Below are positions 1 to 11,700 of a stretch of DNA of 64,000 bases, piece after piece; positions within the stretch are counted from its first letter, which is position 1; each line of letters starts with the position of its first letter. A model generated the notes under the pieces. The model had not been told where the DNA came from. It searched no databases and saw nothing but the letters and a program-made list of their open reading frames with translations. A program made the translations under genes and the position numbers. Source of the DNA: Protonemura montana. Its lineage: Eukaryota; Arthropoda; Insecta; Plecoptera; Nemouridae. The stretch lies in assembly GCA_947568835.1 (NCBI GenBank), contig OX387604.1:19497076-19561075 (forward strand), written 5' to 3'.

Positions 1-15
1 TTCTGTTGTATGCAG

Positions 16-3000
16 ATCACGTTCTGCTGGAGCTGCTCTTCCACATTCCGAACTGGACAAGGCGTGGAATCTTCTGCAGCTGCAGGAATTGGACCGGTTT
101 TATGCACAGCGAACGAGGCCAAGGTAATGGCACATTTGCAAGTTGGAACCACTTGGAACCTTTTTTTTTAGAGATAATAGTAATTACTAAATATTGAAAA
201 ATCAGTTGTGTACACAATTTCAACAGTAATTTCCTCTTTATTGTGAATTCAAGGGCGTGTAGTCAGGGTATGCTAGATATGCGGTGCATGTCCACTCGAA
301 TTGCGCCACGGCTTTTTTTTATTATATTGTTCTTAAATTGTTTGGTCGGTTCACAAATTTCGTTGCTTCAAAAACCGCATTGATTTTTTCAATTTTGATA
401 TCGTAATGAAATTGGAAGAAGTACCTACGCCATGATCAAACCAAATCAAACCCCGCTCTTTGTGGAGCAAAGATGATCAACTATTGGACAAAAGAGTATT
501 TTGAAACATCACGTAAACTGCGCTTATAATGGGGAGGGGGGGGGGGGGGGGGGGGGGAGGCGGAGGCAGAAGGAAGCCACGAGAATGATCAGTTTTGCGC
601 CTCTTTAACCAAGGAGGAAAGTTTGATTAGGGTCTTCATTCTGGTTAATCCTCTTAATTTTAAGTTGATGACAAGTTAAAACACGCATATCGAATTCGGA
701 ATCGGGAAGAATTTAATGTCAGTGTTATTTTGTAACTTGTCTTATGAATTACGCTAAGTCAGCATGACATCATACAACCAAATGAAGAAAACTCTCATTT
801 CATCAGATATATCTTGTCATTTTACTGATTCGATTCGATTTGATTTTAAAAGCAGATTTTTACTGATGTTGAATCACACCTGTCTTCCGTGAATTACCGG
901 CTTTAGGAGACTTTTTCTTTGCAGCAAAAGTTTTCACTTTTATTCTATTTTTAAGCCAGTGTAATTCGACAAAGAGTTGGTGATAAGAAATTGTTGTAAG
1001 CATTCTGCGAGTAAAATTGATGAGGTAAGCAAGCAGCAATGAAAGAAATCAATCGATATGTGTAGGAGGTTAGTTTTATTGATATTATTGGAATATTTGC
1101 AAAAATCCAAATCGATACTTTTTTTTATCAACGATGGACCGTGGTCGTTTGATGTTCGTTTTCAGCACCCGTTTGCCGAACTAGGCTTTGCAGTGATCCT
1201 CCCCCACGATCTTCTTTCGCCCCAATTTAACATAAGCAGCAGCTGATTATTGACAATTGTTAGCACCCGAACAGAAAGATTACTACACAAGATTATAGCA
1301 CTTGTGTACTTAGTATAGCACTTGTGTGCACTTGTGTGTGTTTTAGCACTTATAGCACTTCAGCACTTTTGTCACTTTATTGCTGTCTTTTTGCAGCATT
1401 CACTACGCAAACAACAATTATCCGTAAGGAAACGAATTGGTGACGAAAATGTTTTTCTGCCGACTAAACATAGCCAGAATTTCACACAGACGGGGTATAA
1501 AAACAGCGGAAAATCGACTGTTATTTTAGTTTAGTTTTTTAAAGTTGGAAACGCATCCAACTATATCTGTTGAAATAATCAGTGTACTGCGAATCATTGG
1601 AAGCAGACGTGTGCCTGCAATCCTTACAAAAATAATAACATTTTTTGCTTAATTAATGTGTGATGGAAACAACAAACAAGTCATCGAGTGAGACCCAAAA
1701 TATTCCGATAGCAAAACCCTTTTGCACGGGCTGGAAATCTTCAATCAGTCCAGTATTTATTAATCGGATTATTCATCGCCTGGAATACGCACTTTGCCGT
1801 CTCTAGATGGAGACAGACCTCAAAGCAAATCTTTCTGAGTAGTGGTGACTTGTAAGTCTTTTACTATGAAGGTGCATTGGGCATTGGGCATTAGTTCTCC
1901 CCCTATACCCAAGTCTATTTCATTGCATTGAAATGTCAATTTGTTCTTTGTAGATTTGGTAAAAGAGCCATGCTGATGCCCTCGTCTGAAACTGGCTCGT
2001 CTTTGGTAAGCGCTGCTCATGATTATTCACGTGTGAATACAGTGTGTTTGTTGACATTGGTTTTGCTCAATCGATATTTAGTCCCTTGATTCCACTGTAT
2101 CATATAATTAATTTACCGTATCTACTCTGTATCTACTCTGTATATCCTAGCACGGCTTGATCCCACTGTATCATACAGTTTAATTTACTGTATCTACTCT
2201 GTATCTACTGTATCATACAGTATAATGTACTATTTCTAAACCTACTGAGATTGAAATGAGGAACAGACTTGTACTTGTACTTGCACTAGCACTTTTACTT
2301 ACTGGTTTGGGTGGCACGATTATTTTTGTAGTTAATGATGGTCCCCATGTGATACCAGCCGGTGCTCTAAGTGTCATTAGGTCCCCGGACGCTGTTTATG
2401 CAAAACAACAAAACATGACCACTGACGTGGATAAATTTTTTTTGTAAAAGCAGATTACCAAAATGATGAAAGTAGTGAAATAATTACCGCAGAGTGAAAT
2501 CGTTTGTACTCATTTTAATGCGCAGTCCGATGACATTAACAATTAAAAAATTATATATTTTTTCAACTACAAAGGAATCTTTGTTGACAGTCCTGGCCTG
2601 CGGTAAGGGGGGGGGGGGGGGGGTGATAGAAGGGGCATTCCTATTAACATTGGAATTTATCCATTATAACAATTTAGAACGAGGTGTTTCTTTTATAAGT
2701 GTACACAATGTTTTCAAAATTTACAAACCTCGATCAATTAAGCGCTAACATATTTGCATAATCTTTCAGGTATGTAAGTCATATTTTGAATTTTGAGGCT
2801 TAGATTTCATTTTTCACACTCAATTGAGTTTTCATGGGTTTATATTTTACTTTCTTATCCAAATTTAACTGGTACTTATAATGATCAGAAGTCCAAGGGC
2901 GCCGAGTTTCACGGAAACTCGTTTTTACTAAAAAAAATGTGTTCCCAAACTTGCTCACGATTATGAACAAAACAAGTTTACTAGTCCTGAGAGAAGGTAA

Positions 3001-3357
3001 TCTCATAAGAAGTTCTGTAATGCATCTATCACTGCAGTGCATCTATCACTGCATTGCATCTATCATTGCAATGCATCTATCTGTGCACGATCTGTTAGTC
3101 TGACCTGAGCTGACCACGTTCATTGCTTGGCTTCGAAACGGGTGTGGGTGAAAGTGTGTGCGTTTCACTCAGTGCTTTGCCTTGTATTGGTATCGCCTTG
3201 GTATCACCTTGGTATCACCTTGGTATCACCTTGGCATCACCTTGGTATCACCTTGGTTTTACCTTCCTTTCTTTTTGGTTTCAGGAGGTGGTTGGTGACG
3301 TGGTCGAACCTTTCTGGAGGCTGCAAGTGGCTAGAAGAAGATGAGATGCTTCTTTAG
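16..3357 (+). CDS. Tentative 3' end of an unidentified gene (two exons)
   Basis: A possible internal exon lies at 16-123 and a possible terminal exon at 3285-3357. The first follows TGCAG and ends in AG/GTAATG; its best frame has an amphipathic stretch, HSELDKAWNLLQLQELDRF. The second follows a strong pyrimidine tract and TTTCAG, fits the same phase (one base completes an Arg codon), and ends in KWLEEDEMLL and TAG. An AATAAA sits about 290 bases after the stop. Phase agreement, the good acceptor and the poly(A) signal support a real gene tail, but I do not recognise the protein. The intron of about 3.2 kb would be repeat-filled. The upstream part is outside the window. Confidence 0.35.
250..460 (+). 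repeat. Dispersed repeat, copy 1 (second copy near 48640)
   Basis: The stretch beginning GGTATGCTAGATATGCGGTG and the following GGTTCACAAATTTCG segment recur in the same order and spacing at about 48655-48780. The 48.6-kb copy begins with a CAGTGGCATAACTACC terminus typical of hAT-type non-autonomous elements. Here that terminus is not recognisable, so this copy looks 5' truncated or rearranged. Confidence 0.6.
3187..3258. repeat. Minisatellite, 11-bp unit GGTATCACCTT
   Basis: About six near-perfect head-to-tail copies are visible, just upstream of the putative terminal exon at 3285. Confidence 0.85.
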
Positions 3358-3647
3358 CTTCCTCGTCTCGACTCGACGCATCTTCGTCATGTCTTCAACC
3401 TGCTCTTCCCTCCCGAACTCATCTCGCTGTACACCCCTGACTGAATTCATCACGAACACTTCGCCTGACTCTTTGCGTTTTGTCCCCACTCTTTTGTCTA
3501 CCTTTGTTGTATCGTTTGACTTTTTTTTTACAGACAGTTGACTAATTGGCTCATACCTCACTCGAAGGCACAGAGTTGCCTTCACAGTCCAGCTTGAACC
3601 ATTCCATTTCCTGTCAGATATATTCTATTTGTTGAATTGTTTATCGA

Positions 3648-3653
3648 AATAAA
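3648..3653 (+). terminator. Candidate poly(A) signal AATAAA
   Basis: A canonical hexamer lies 291 bases after the stop of the tentative gene tail. The assignment depends on that gene being real. Confidence 0.3.
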
Positions 3654-3728
3654 GACGGAAGATGTTGATGCGGAAATTACGAATGAACTGCCCCGAGCCA
3701 GCCGCTTACCTGTAGTGTTTGCTTCCTT

Positions 3729-3897
3729 AGCCAATCAAAGCTGGCGCAACATCAGTTGCACTGGAAAGCTCTAAATATCTCAGGTGATCAAAGCCGGCGC
3801 AACATCACTTACACCGGACAGCTCTCAATATCTCAGCCAATCAAAGCCGGTGCAACATCACTTACACTGGACAGCTCTAAATATCTCATCCAATCAA
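3729..3897. repeat. Tandem repeat, about 55-bp unit, three copies
   Basis: Each copy contains CCAATCAAAG, GGCGCAACATCA or a close variant, and AGCTCTAAATATCTCA. Copies differ by a few bases. Confidence 0.75.
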
Positions 3898-4645
3898 ATA
3901 CTGCCCTTTGAGTAATAAGTTGTAAAGACATCCTCTTTTTAGCTGGCAGGCTTTGTTATATATTCAAGGAGGATCAAGTGATAGTATCTTTCGCGTTCTA
4001 CACTAAAATGCGTCTGTGGCGCAATACACCAAACATTATTAAACTGCAGTTCTCAAAATGTTCTAACAAATACAAACTAGTCTTTCGATTTACTTCCACA
4101 TCTGTACTCTTTCAGTCTTACAGAAACAGATCCCAATTACAGAATCTATTAAAAACGTTAAAAATGTACTGTTTCACACAAGTTCATTGCAATACTGAAT
4201 TTAAGTACTATTACACGCCTGCTATATTAAAGAGTATTTTTTTTGATCAATACCTTGCCACTAACTCGTTGCAAAAGGTTTACAAACAAAGTCACAGACA
4301 TATTTCTTGGTTAATTATTATCGCAAGGAAATCTCTCAGAAAATAGCGATACCCCGGGCGTGTGTAGCCCACTGTCTATTCTTCTCTTCAAAGGAGACAA
4401 CTACATGTTCTTGAATGTTTTGTCGGTACTGTTTTATGTGTGTGAGAACGATGGAATAAAGCGTGTGCTCGTTTAGTGCAAACGAATGATTTGGTCTTGT
4501 TATATTCCAAGTTATATCCGAAAGTCATCATTAAGACGCAGTGGCTAACTAGGTACTCCTCCTTTCCCTCACGCGAAGGTACTCATGTTTCTGTATAGCA
4601 CACATTTTGTATACGTTCATTTGCGAGTGCTGAAAAATATACAAA

Positions 4646-5272
4646 ATATGCCGGGCCGATTCGCACGAAAATTTCATAAAGTTTTGTGTATTAAAGTCGT
4701 CAGAAAGCTATTCGCAGGAAAAATACGACGTTATAGCGCAAACAAAACGCCAGGAAGCTATTCGCCCGAAAATATTCATGTCTCAAGTGCTTGCTGGTTC
4801 CCTATCAGATTTTTGACCGTTAAAAACGTCACCGACCTCGAAACTCTGTTTTCATGCACGACGCTCCCCCCCCCGCGGCGTGCAGGCGCCATCAGCGATG
4901 ACGACGTTGTGCATGAAAACGAAGTACCGAGGTCGGCACAATGTCGGAAGGGCGGGTATTCGGGCGTCGAGTATTGGAAGAAAGTTCCATGGACGGCGCC
5001 GTCATTGCTGAAGGTGCTTTTAGCCGTGAGGGTCGGCGTTGTGCATGAAAATAGAGTTCCGATGTCGGCACCGTATCGGAAAGGTTGGCGTCGATTACCG
5101 CCAGCGCTTTAGACACGAAAATTTCGTGCGAATATCGAATTTGGTAATTTAGTAATTTTCGTGCGCGTATATTTTTGGAGACTTCGGTGTGCAAACATTT
5201 TCGTGCGAATAGCTTTCTGCAACTTGGCTGCACGAAAATGTAGTGTTTTTGTGCGAATAGACAGTCCGTAAA
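4646..5272. repeat. Foldback-like repeat block with nested direct and inverted copies
   Basis: Both ends carry copies of CTATTCGCACGAAAAT-like sequence in opposite orientations (left near 4661-4700 and 4755-4780, right near 5115-5260). Inside, a stretch of about 45 bp starting GTGCATGAAAA is present twice in direct orientation (about 4909 and 5039) and once inverted (about 4826-4865). The block reads as a non-autonomous foldback or MITE-like element. No transposase is present and no target duplication was identified. Confidence 0.5.
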
Positions 5273-5879
5273 ATGTAAAAAAATAGATTTAAGGTCTAAG
5301 TGACCGCATACTATACTTTATATAGAAGGAAATGAACCAAGTCACCTTGTACCAAAATTGAATGATAATAACTAAAACTGGGATTATAATTAATTACCGG
5401 TCTCATTATCTTAGTACAATCTAATTGATTTTTACTGAATTTTCTGGAAGTACACTGTCAGGTAAACTTCCAGTGTTATAAGAATTTTCTTTTGTTACTG
5501 CCAAACTATCTTTGCATGCCGGAAAACTCGAACCAGTAGACACGAAAAAGCTGCTGAATTTAGGAAGTTTGTTCACTTTCTTGTTATCGCCACATTAAAT
5601 ACGCCTTTTTTGGCGTCGCGTGGCCCCGCGGTGACTGCCGTCAGCCATCGCAGCACTAACTGCATTTTGTAAAAGCAATTTATTCCACGACTGGAAAAAA
5701 TACGTTACCCTTTACTCGCAGAAATAACGCGAATTCGGTCATTTGCACCGACAAAGTGTAAGGCAGAAGCGTCGAGTAGCAACGTAGTAACAGAGTAGTA
5801 ACTATGTAACCATCATCAGGAGTAGGCTAGTTCCACAGTCTCAATGGGGTAGTGATAGTGCCTGAAATACAACTAATAA

Positions 5880-6052
5880 CTGTACGTTAATTTGGCAAAA
5901 ACTGAAAATAAATTTGACGTGGGTCGTCGGCACGGGCACACATACCTCCTGGCGGGCCCCAAGGGCCTTCGCTCGAGAGCCTTGCCATCAGGGAAAAACC
6001 CCTGGACCTGGGGGCGGTCGCCCCGCCTGCCCCGCCGGTATTTACGCCACTG
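5880..6052 (-). mobile_element. hAT-type terminal fragment (GC-rich end)
   Basis: Read on the minus strand from 6052, it begins CAGTGGCGTAAATACCGGCG and continues into a GGGGCGACCGCCCC segment. The plus-strand element at 48549 starts almost identically (CAGTGGCATAACTACC, then GGGGCGACCGCCCC). The CAGTGGCGTAAC start is a common hAT terminal inverted repeat and also ends the full element at 23416-25968. No second terminus was found nearby, so this is a relic. Confidence 0.5.
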
Positions 6053-8667
6053 TTGAGGCAGGCAGGCAACCAGACGGTTAGTACACCTATTTGTACCCAG
6101 GGAAATTTTTACATGGTTGATGAAAGTGATTCTTTCAATGTTCCTGCAAATGTCAGCTGTCATGGCATTTAGCTTGAAATACCGACTGAAAGTGGTCTTT
6201 TCCATTTCTTTGCATCTCGTGTCGATTGTATTCGACGCTTGCTTACGAGTGATAAGGAAGAGTAGGCAGACAGTTTTTTTCCTCGAAGAAAACGATAACA
6301 GAAAATTCCCAATAAAAGAGGACATATAACCTTAGAAAATATATAACAATAACTATATATACTATAACGGTCTTTGACTATAACTAAATATATATATATA
6401 GATATATATATATATATCTTAAGGAGCAGAATGCATTTGATTCTGCACTTGATTTTTTGTCTTGATTTCCTGTTTTGTTTTCTTGTCTTCCTTCCGTGAA
6501 GACATTTGATGTTAACTCATTAATGCCCAAATAAAAACTACATGTAAACATTATGTTTAAAGGTTATTGATATACACATACTATCTATTATGTATAAATA
6601 TTATGCATAATATATTAAACATATATTAATATACCTACTGAGCAAAGTAACATACTATAAAAAAAATTGAGAAAAACCTCAAACCTAGAAAATAAAGGGG
6701 TGTACACGGCTGTGTACAATGGGCGGTTAAGGGGTGTTATTAACATACCGCAGAGGTTTTGCTATCAGAATTTTTCTATTTCACCTACCCCAGATATTTT
6801 TAGATATTTTTCTTGATTGTTTGTTTGTTTGCGCTTTAGCGGCCAAACTTCTGTTCAGATTTGAATCAAATTTACAGAGTACATTTTTGTGTTTCAACTT
6901 AGACTTACCGCGTTTTTGGGATAATCAATCGTATCTGTGGTGGAACTATTAAAATGTATGAAAATTTCAAATTTTATAAATGCATTTTTTGGAGGCTACT
7001 TGTGACTTGCTCACTTGGGACAGTTGGCAACTTTGTTAGCAGAGATTTTACTATTCTCGTTTCGAGAGTATCAACTGGAATTATATTGTAGTTGACTTGC
7101 CGCATTAAGCAATTTTTGAAGGTCAGATGTCCATTGTATACGCTTGTGTACAGGGCAATAAAATATAACCAGCACATGGGTAGTTGGAAAATATTTTCAT
7201 TCTAGTAGCATATCACGTTGTAGTACAGTCAAGTCTAAGTATAGTTAATAATAATGAATATGTAAAAATATTTTATTATTAATATAAAAAAATCATAGAA
7301 ATCTTCTACCTAAATAATCTTGTTTTAAATCCATATTACGGTGATACGCCAATGACATTTATACACGCATTATTGCCAATTACTATTTTTTTACAGTTTC
7401 AAGTTTTTTTAGCTTCAAAATAATCAATTACTTTCATAATAATCATAGAAAAAATTCACCAAATACCTCTTCGAACAGGTGTACACAAGCGTGTACGGTG
7501 GGTGGTAATGGGTTAATTAAGTGACTGTCAATTTTTCACACTTCCCACTTTTTCTGTCGTCTCGTCATAGGCCGTCACCACCCTATCATTACACCCTTTA
7601 TGAGGCTAGCTTCCATTGTATCATCAAACACTTCATGAGGCTAGCTGCCACCGTATCATTACACCCTTCACGAGGCTGTAGTCTTGATACGAAGGTAAAT
7701 TTTGACTTGACATTGAAATGCCACCCTTTTTGTTGCCAACCTGTAGGTATGTCATTCTCAGCTTGTATAAATGGCGCCGTTTTAAGCGGACGAACGCAGT
7801 AATATTCTTATTTGATTGCTTTTGAATATTGTTACGTGTATATCATTCGTTGGGGTAAAAATTGATGAAGATCATTCGAGCATAAAAAGTCTCAAACGTG
7901 AGTAACCTACGAGAAATATCGAAATTAAATTCTTACGACAGTGGCTCCACTGAACGGCGTGTTCCGGTACTCTGCATTTTTGTCGGTAAAGTCGGCCTCT
8001 AACTATAACCTGCACACTCAACGGTGTAGTGTAGGTAGTGTAGCAGAAGTCACTGGGACTTTTACTTTTGTATTTAGGTTCTTATTTTTCAATAGATTTA
8101 GTTTTACGCAAATAAATTGATCAATTCACAAAGAATTTTACTGCGAGATGTATTGTTCCCTCAAAATTTGTCTGGATAATTTTCGAACTACCCAGTGACG
8201 ACTAGCTTTATTTTGCATTCTAAAGTTGGCAACATGTAGTCAATGACATCAGAGTCCACCAAGCTGTTGGCGGTAAGGCTAGCACGTTTGTCTGTTAGCT
8301 AACCTTACTTAATTGGGACGCTACTTGAAGAATTGACGGGCTACGCGGTTTTATGCCTCGGTAGAACACAGAATCATCACATTTTCTTTTACGTGGTAAG
8401 ACCTTAGACGCAAAGGCACGATTGACCCAGAATGTATTTACCAGCTCATCTACCTACATATCTTATAAGCGATTGAACAGAGTTAGCAATGCCATTATAA
8501 TTATGTAATTTATTTTCAGGTATAGAAAATCTGACTAGTCCATTCCAATTTTATTATTAACCTTTTTTACTTTATTTGCCCCACACAATTTTCAGTATTT
8601 TGTTGAGAACTATTGCTATGCTAATGTTAGATGTAATCTGACGTAGGTATTGTGCGAGCTGCATATA
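6053..8667. other. Intergenic stretch upstream of photolyase
   Basis: No supported exon was found. It holds an (AT)n tract near 6388-6418, a tandem repeat of about 43 bp with ATGAGGCTAGCT at 7581-7676, and the body of a SINE at about 7862-8035. The photolyase 5' UTR and promoter must lie at the right edge, but I see no clear TATA box or initiator. Confidence 0.4.
7862..8035 (+). mobile_element. SINE body, headless copy
   Basis: The stretch from GAGTAACCTACGAGAAATAT through GGCGTGTTCCG and CTCTGCATTTTTGTCGG matches 14820-14935 closely. There the same body follows a tRNA-like head. This copy lacks a recognisable head. Confidence 0.6.
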
Positions 8668-8775
8668 ATGTCCCAGCTCACGACACCTGCTTCGAAGAGA
8701 GCTAAAACTGATGACGGCTTCGCATCCTTTTCGAAGTCGACCATTACGACAGACCTGGAGACCAAACGCAAAAAG
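8668..8775 (+). CDS. PHR: Photolyase exon 1 (start codon)
   Basis: It encodes [20 protein letters not shown] and a Lys/Arg-rich end. The donor is AAAAAG/GTCAGT, phase 0. It is the least conserved part of the family; the KRAKTDD stretch resembles a monopartite nuclear signal. Confidence 0.75.
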
Positions 8776-11700
8776 GTCAGTAACCCAAAAACTATTTAAA
8801 GTGGGTTTTGAATGCTAAGTAAAGAACAACTAAATTTCTTTGTCCTTTATTTATTGAAATTTAGTTGTCCATTACTTAGCATTCAAAACCCACTTCAAAT
8901 AGTTTTTGTTAAAACTAGCTTTGAGGCTAAATCAAGTAGACATGAGTCTAAAAACCATCATAGGTAAGTAACCCACTTGTGTCATGAAATTTGAAATATC
9001 TCAATATCAACTGTGGGGCCTGTACCTACTTGGTTTCAGCATACAAGCAAAAGGTTTTATTTTTAAATTCATACATGTATTGTGAAAAATGGACTTAACC
9101 TGCCATTAAAATGGTTCAATATTTCATTAATTCACCACCACGAGTAAAATCAGTGTGTTTTTTTAAATGGCTAAGATATGTGGATTGGTACGTATTATTA
9201 TGGTATGATATTGCTGAGGAGAGATGGATACATGGTAATAAGTATTATCAGCCAAAACTAGGAATTGGTTAGGACCGTGCGACGCCTCTTTGAGTTGTCA
9301 GGCAAGTTGCGTTTTCCCTCTCTTGTACACCGACTGCAAACTGGTATATTGAGGGGAAAGATCCCTACCTATTTCAGACCAATCTCTCCACTTGTTTCTT
9401 GGCCGCACCGTTCAAGTTAGAACTTTAGAAATCGAGTATGTTGTAGATAAAGAATTAAACTTATGAACAACAGGTTTCTTTTTTCAAATTACTTTTGTCT
9501 TTTGCCAAATTCTACTCCCAAAGTTGCACTTTTTAACCAAGTTCAGGAGAGCACACAAGGCAAACTAAACACATTGGCAAGAGGAGTCGTTATGGAGTGG
9601 ATGCACTTTTTAATTAGTGACATGGAGATATCGTCAATTCCATTCAAGTGTTTGGGGAGGAATTTACAATGAGGAGGATTTCCTGTTTGCTGGTAGGGCA
9701 TGGGAATAAGAATTTTTACATTGGCTTTGGGGCCTTTTCCAGGTATGCATAAAATACGTCATTGTCAGCAGCACTATTTAGAATGTTGGTATTATTTGAG
9801 CTTTTCAGTAAATTTTCCATTGAGACTAGCTCTTTGTTGACGACATTTGTAATTTCTTGTTGGTCGGAGATCTGCTGATCTCTTATTTCAATCATTAAGT
9901 GTCCATCTTTGGGGGATATTCTATTTTTGTTTGATTAAAAGATTAGAAGATTTTATAGAAGATTATGGTAATCCAAGTTGTGGCCATTGATTTTTGGATC
10001 TCTCATGTTCATATCAGTAAGCATACACATTTTCTTGCTGGTATCACGATGTGCACGATTGTTAGCAAAAATGACTGGACTACTTCTGGTATGAATAAAC
10101 TGTGGTAATATTCTAAAAACTAGTTAGTGATTACTTCAGCAAATTAAGCTTTTTGAATTTCATCAGGCCGGTTCGTCCGTCATCGAATGCAGCTTCAACA
10201 AAAAAAGAGTGCGCGTTCTTTCCAAAATCGACACCATCTGCGATAAAGCGCGTGGTGTCGTATATTGGATGTCTCGCGATCAAAGAGTGCAAGGTAATCC
10301 AGTGCATTGTTTTCATTTCTGCTCAAAAACTCTAATCTCTTTGCTCTATGTTTACGACAGTCTGCTCAAAGACTGGATATAAATTGGTGGAAGATGAAAG
10401 TGGTTACACAACTTTCCAGGAGATCGAAACGATGTTGGTCAGCCACGATAGATTCCTTTAGTACGATTTTATTTATTTATCTACGGTATTTGCCGAAAAG
10501 CTTACAAAGACAAATGATGTAGGTATCCCGTCTTACCACCATCGCTTCATTTCTTGGTGAGTTCCACAACAACAGGACTTCCTCTTCCCCTTACACTTTC
10601 TTGCATAATTTATATCAACTCTAGTATCATTTCAACACTGGATTCAGTGATGTTTCAAGACTCTCAAACCATGTCTATGTGATGTTTCACATTTTCATTT
10701 TCTGGTTCTGTTACCATGTAGATAATTGTTTTCTGACTCTCTAGGCCTAGCAAGCAAAATTGTCTTATTGAAGCAAAGTTGAGACTTTTTGTTTCCTCTA
10801 TGCATTGACTCGATAAAATTTAAACAATTCTTAAAAGTTTGCTTTATTTATCCAAAAGTGGCTCTGACAGAAGAAAAGACAAATTTTCAAGCCTTAGATT
10901 CACACTAATTTCATCTGTCCAAAATCATAATTGTGCCAGCATATTTTTCTGAGGTTTCTATCATTTAAATTGGAGGAAAAATTAGTGCCATGTGATTTGA
11001 AATTTTGTTAATTTTTGCTCGATTCAAATTAATGTAAACAGAGTACTGCTTTATTTTGCTAGTACAGCTGGCCTCTCACGCCACTTGCTTCATGAGTCTC
11101 TCGGATGTCTTGGGTTGAAAGTCACACAAAAGAAAGGGCTGCGGTCAATGTTACTCCTGCCATACACCCTTCCAGACTGTCAAATTATTTTAATTGCAAT
11201 GAGATAATAAAATGGCAATCTCCTTGTTTATTTTGATCATGACTTTGCTCCTGACAGTGCTCATTTTTTAAGCAATGCAAGCTTTAAATCGTCCTTCTAT
11301 GACTTCAAAATATATAATAATTAATAAAATAATAATAGTAATTCTTATACCATTCATAAGAATGGTCATAGAAAAAAATGGTTTTTCATTGTTTTGTTGT
11401 TTGCAGATAACTGGGCAATGCTGTACGCACAGAAGTTGGCTCTGAAGAACAAGATTCCACTCCATGTAGTCTTCTGCCTACTGCCCAAGTTCCTTGATGC
11501 CACCTGGCGCCATTACCACTTCATGCTGAAAGGTACGACACCGACTTTCATTCTACCTGGCTGCTAGGCTTGGCAAAGCTTGCATCACTTAAAGCTGATG
11601 TTGTGTTGTGCAGGTTTGGAGCAAGTGGAGAGAGAATGCATTTCTCTGGACATCAGCTTTCACCTGGTGGTAGGGCAAGCTTCAACTGAGTTGCCTGCGT

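Larger units (their letters stand above)
124..3284. other. Gene-poor stretch with simple repeats (possible intron)
   Basis: No convincing coding exon was found. It contains a G-run (531-560), a second G-run (2607-2623), a repeat of CTGTATCTACT-like units near 2095-2235, GCATCTATCACT units at 3020-3084, and an 11-bp (GGTATCACCTT) array at 3187-3258. A piece of a dispersed repeat at about 250-460 is shared with 48640-48780. Confidence 0.5.

Noticed and set aside
2256-2447. Short frame with a hydrophobic start resembling a signal peptide
   Set aside because: The leader comes from a CTTGTA/CTTGCA repeat, and nothing conserved follows.
3187-3258. CRISPR-like array
   Set aside because: The units are contiguous without spacers and the genome is eukaryotic; it is a minisatellite.
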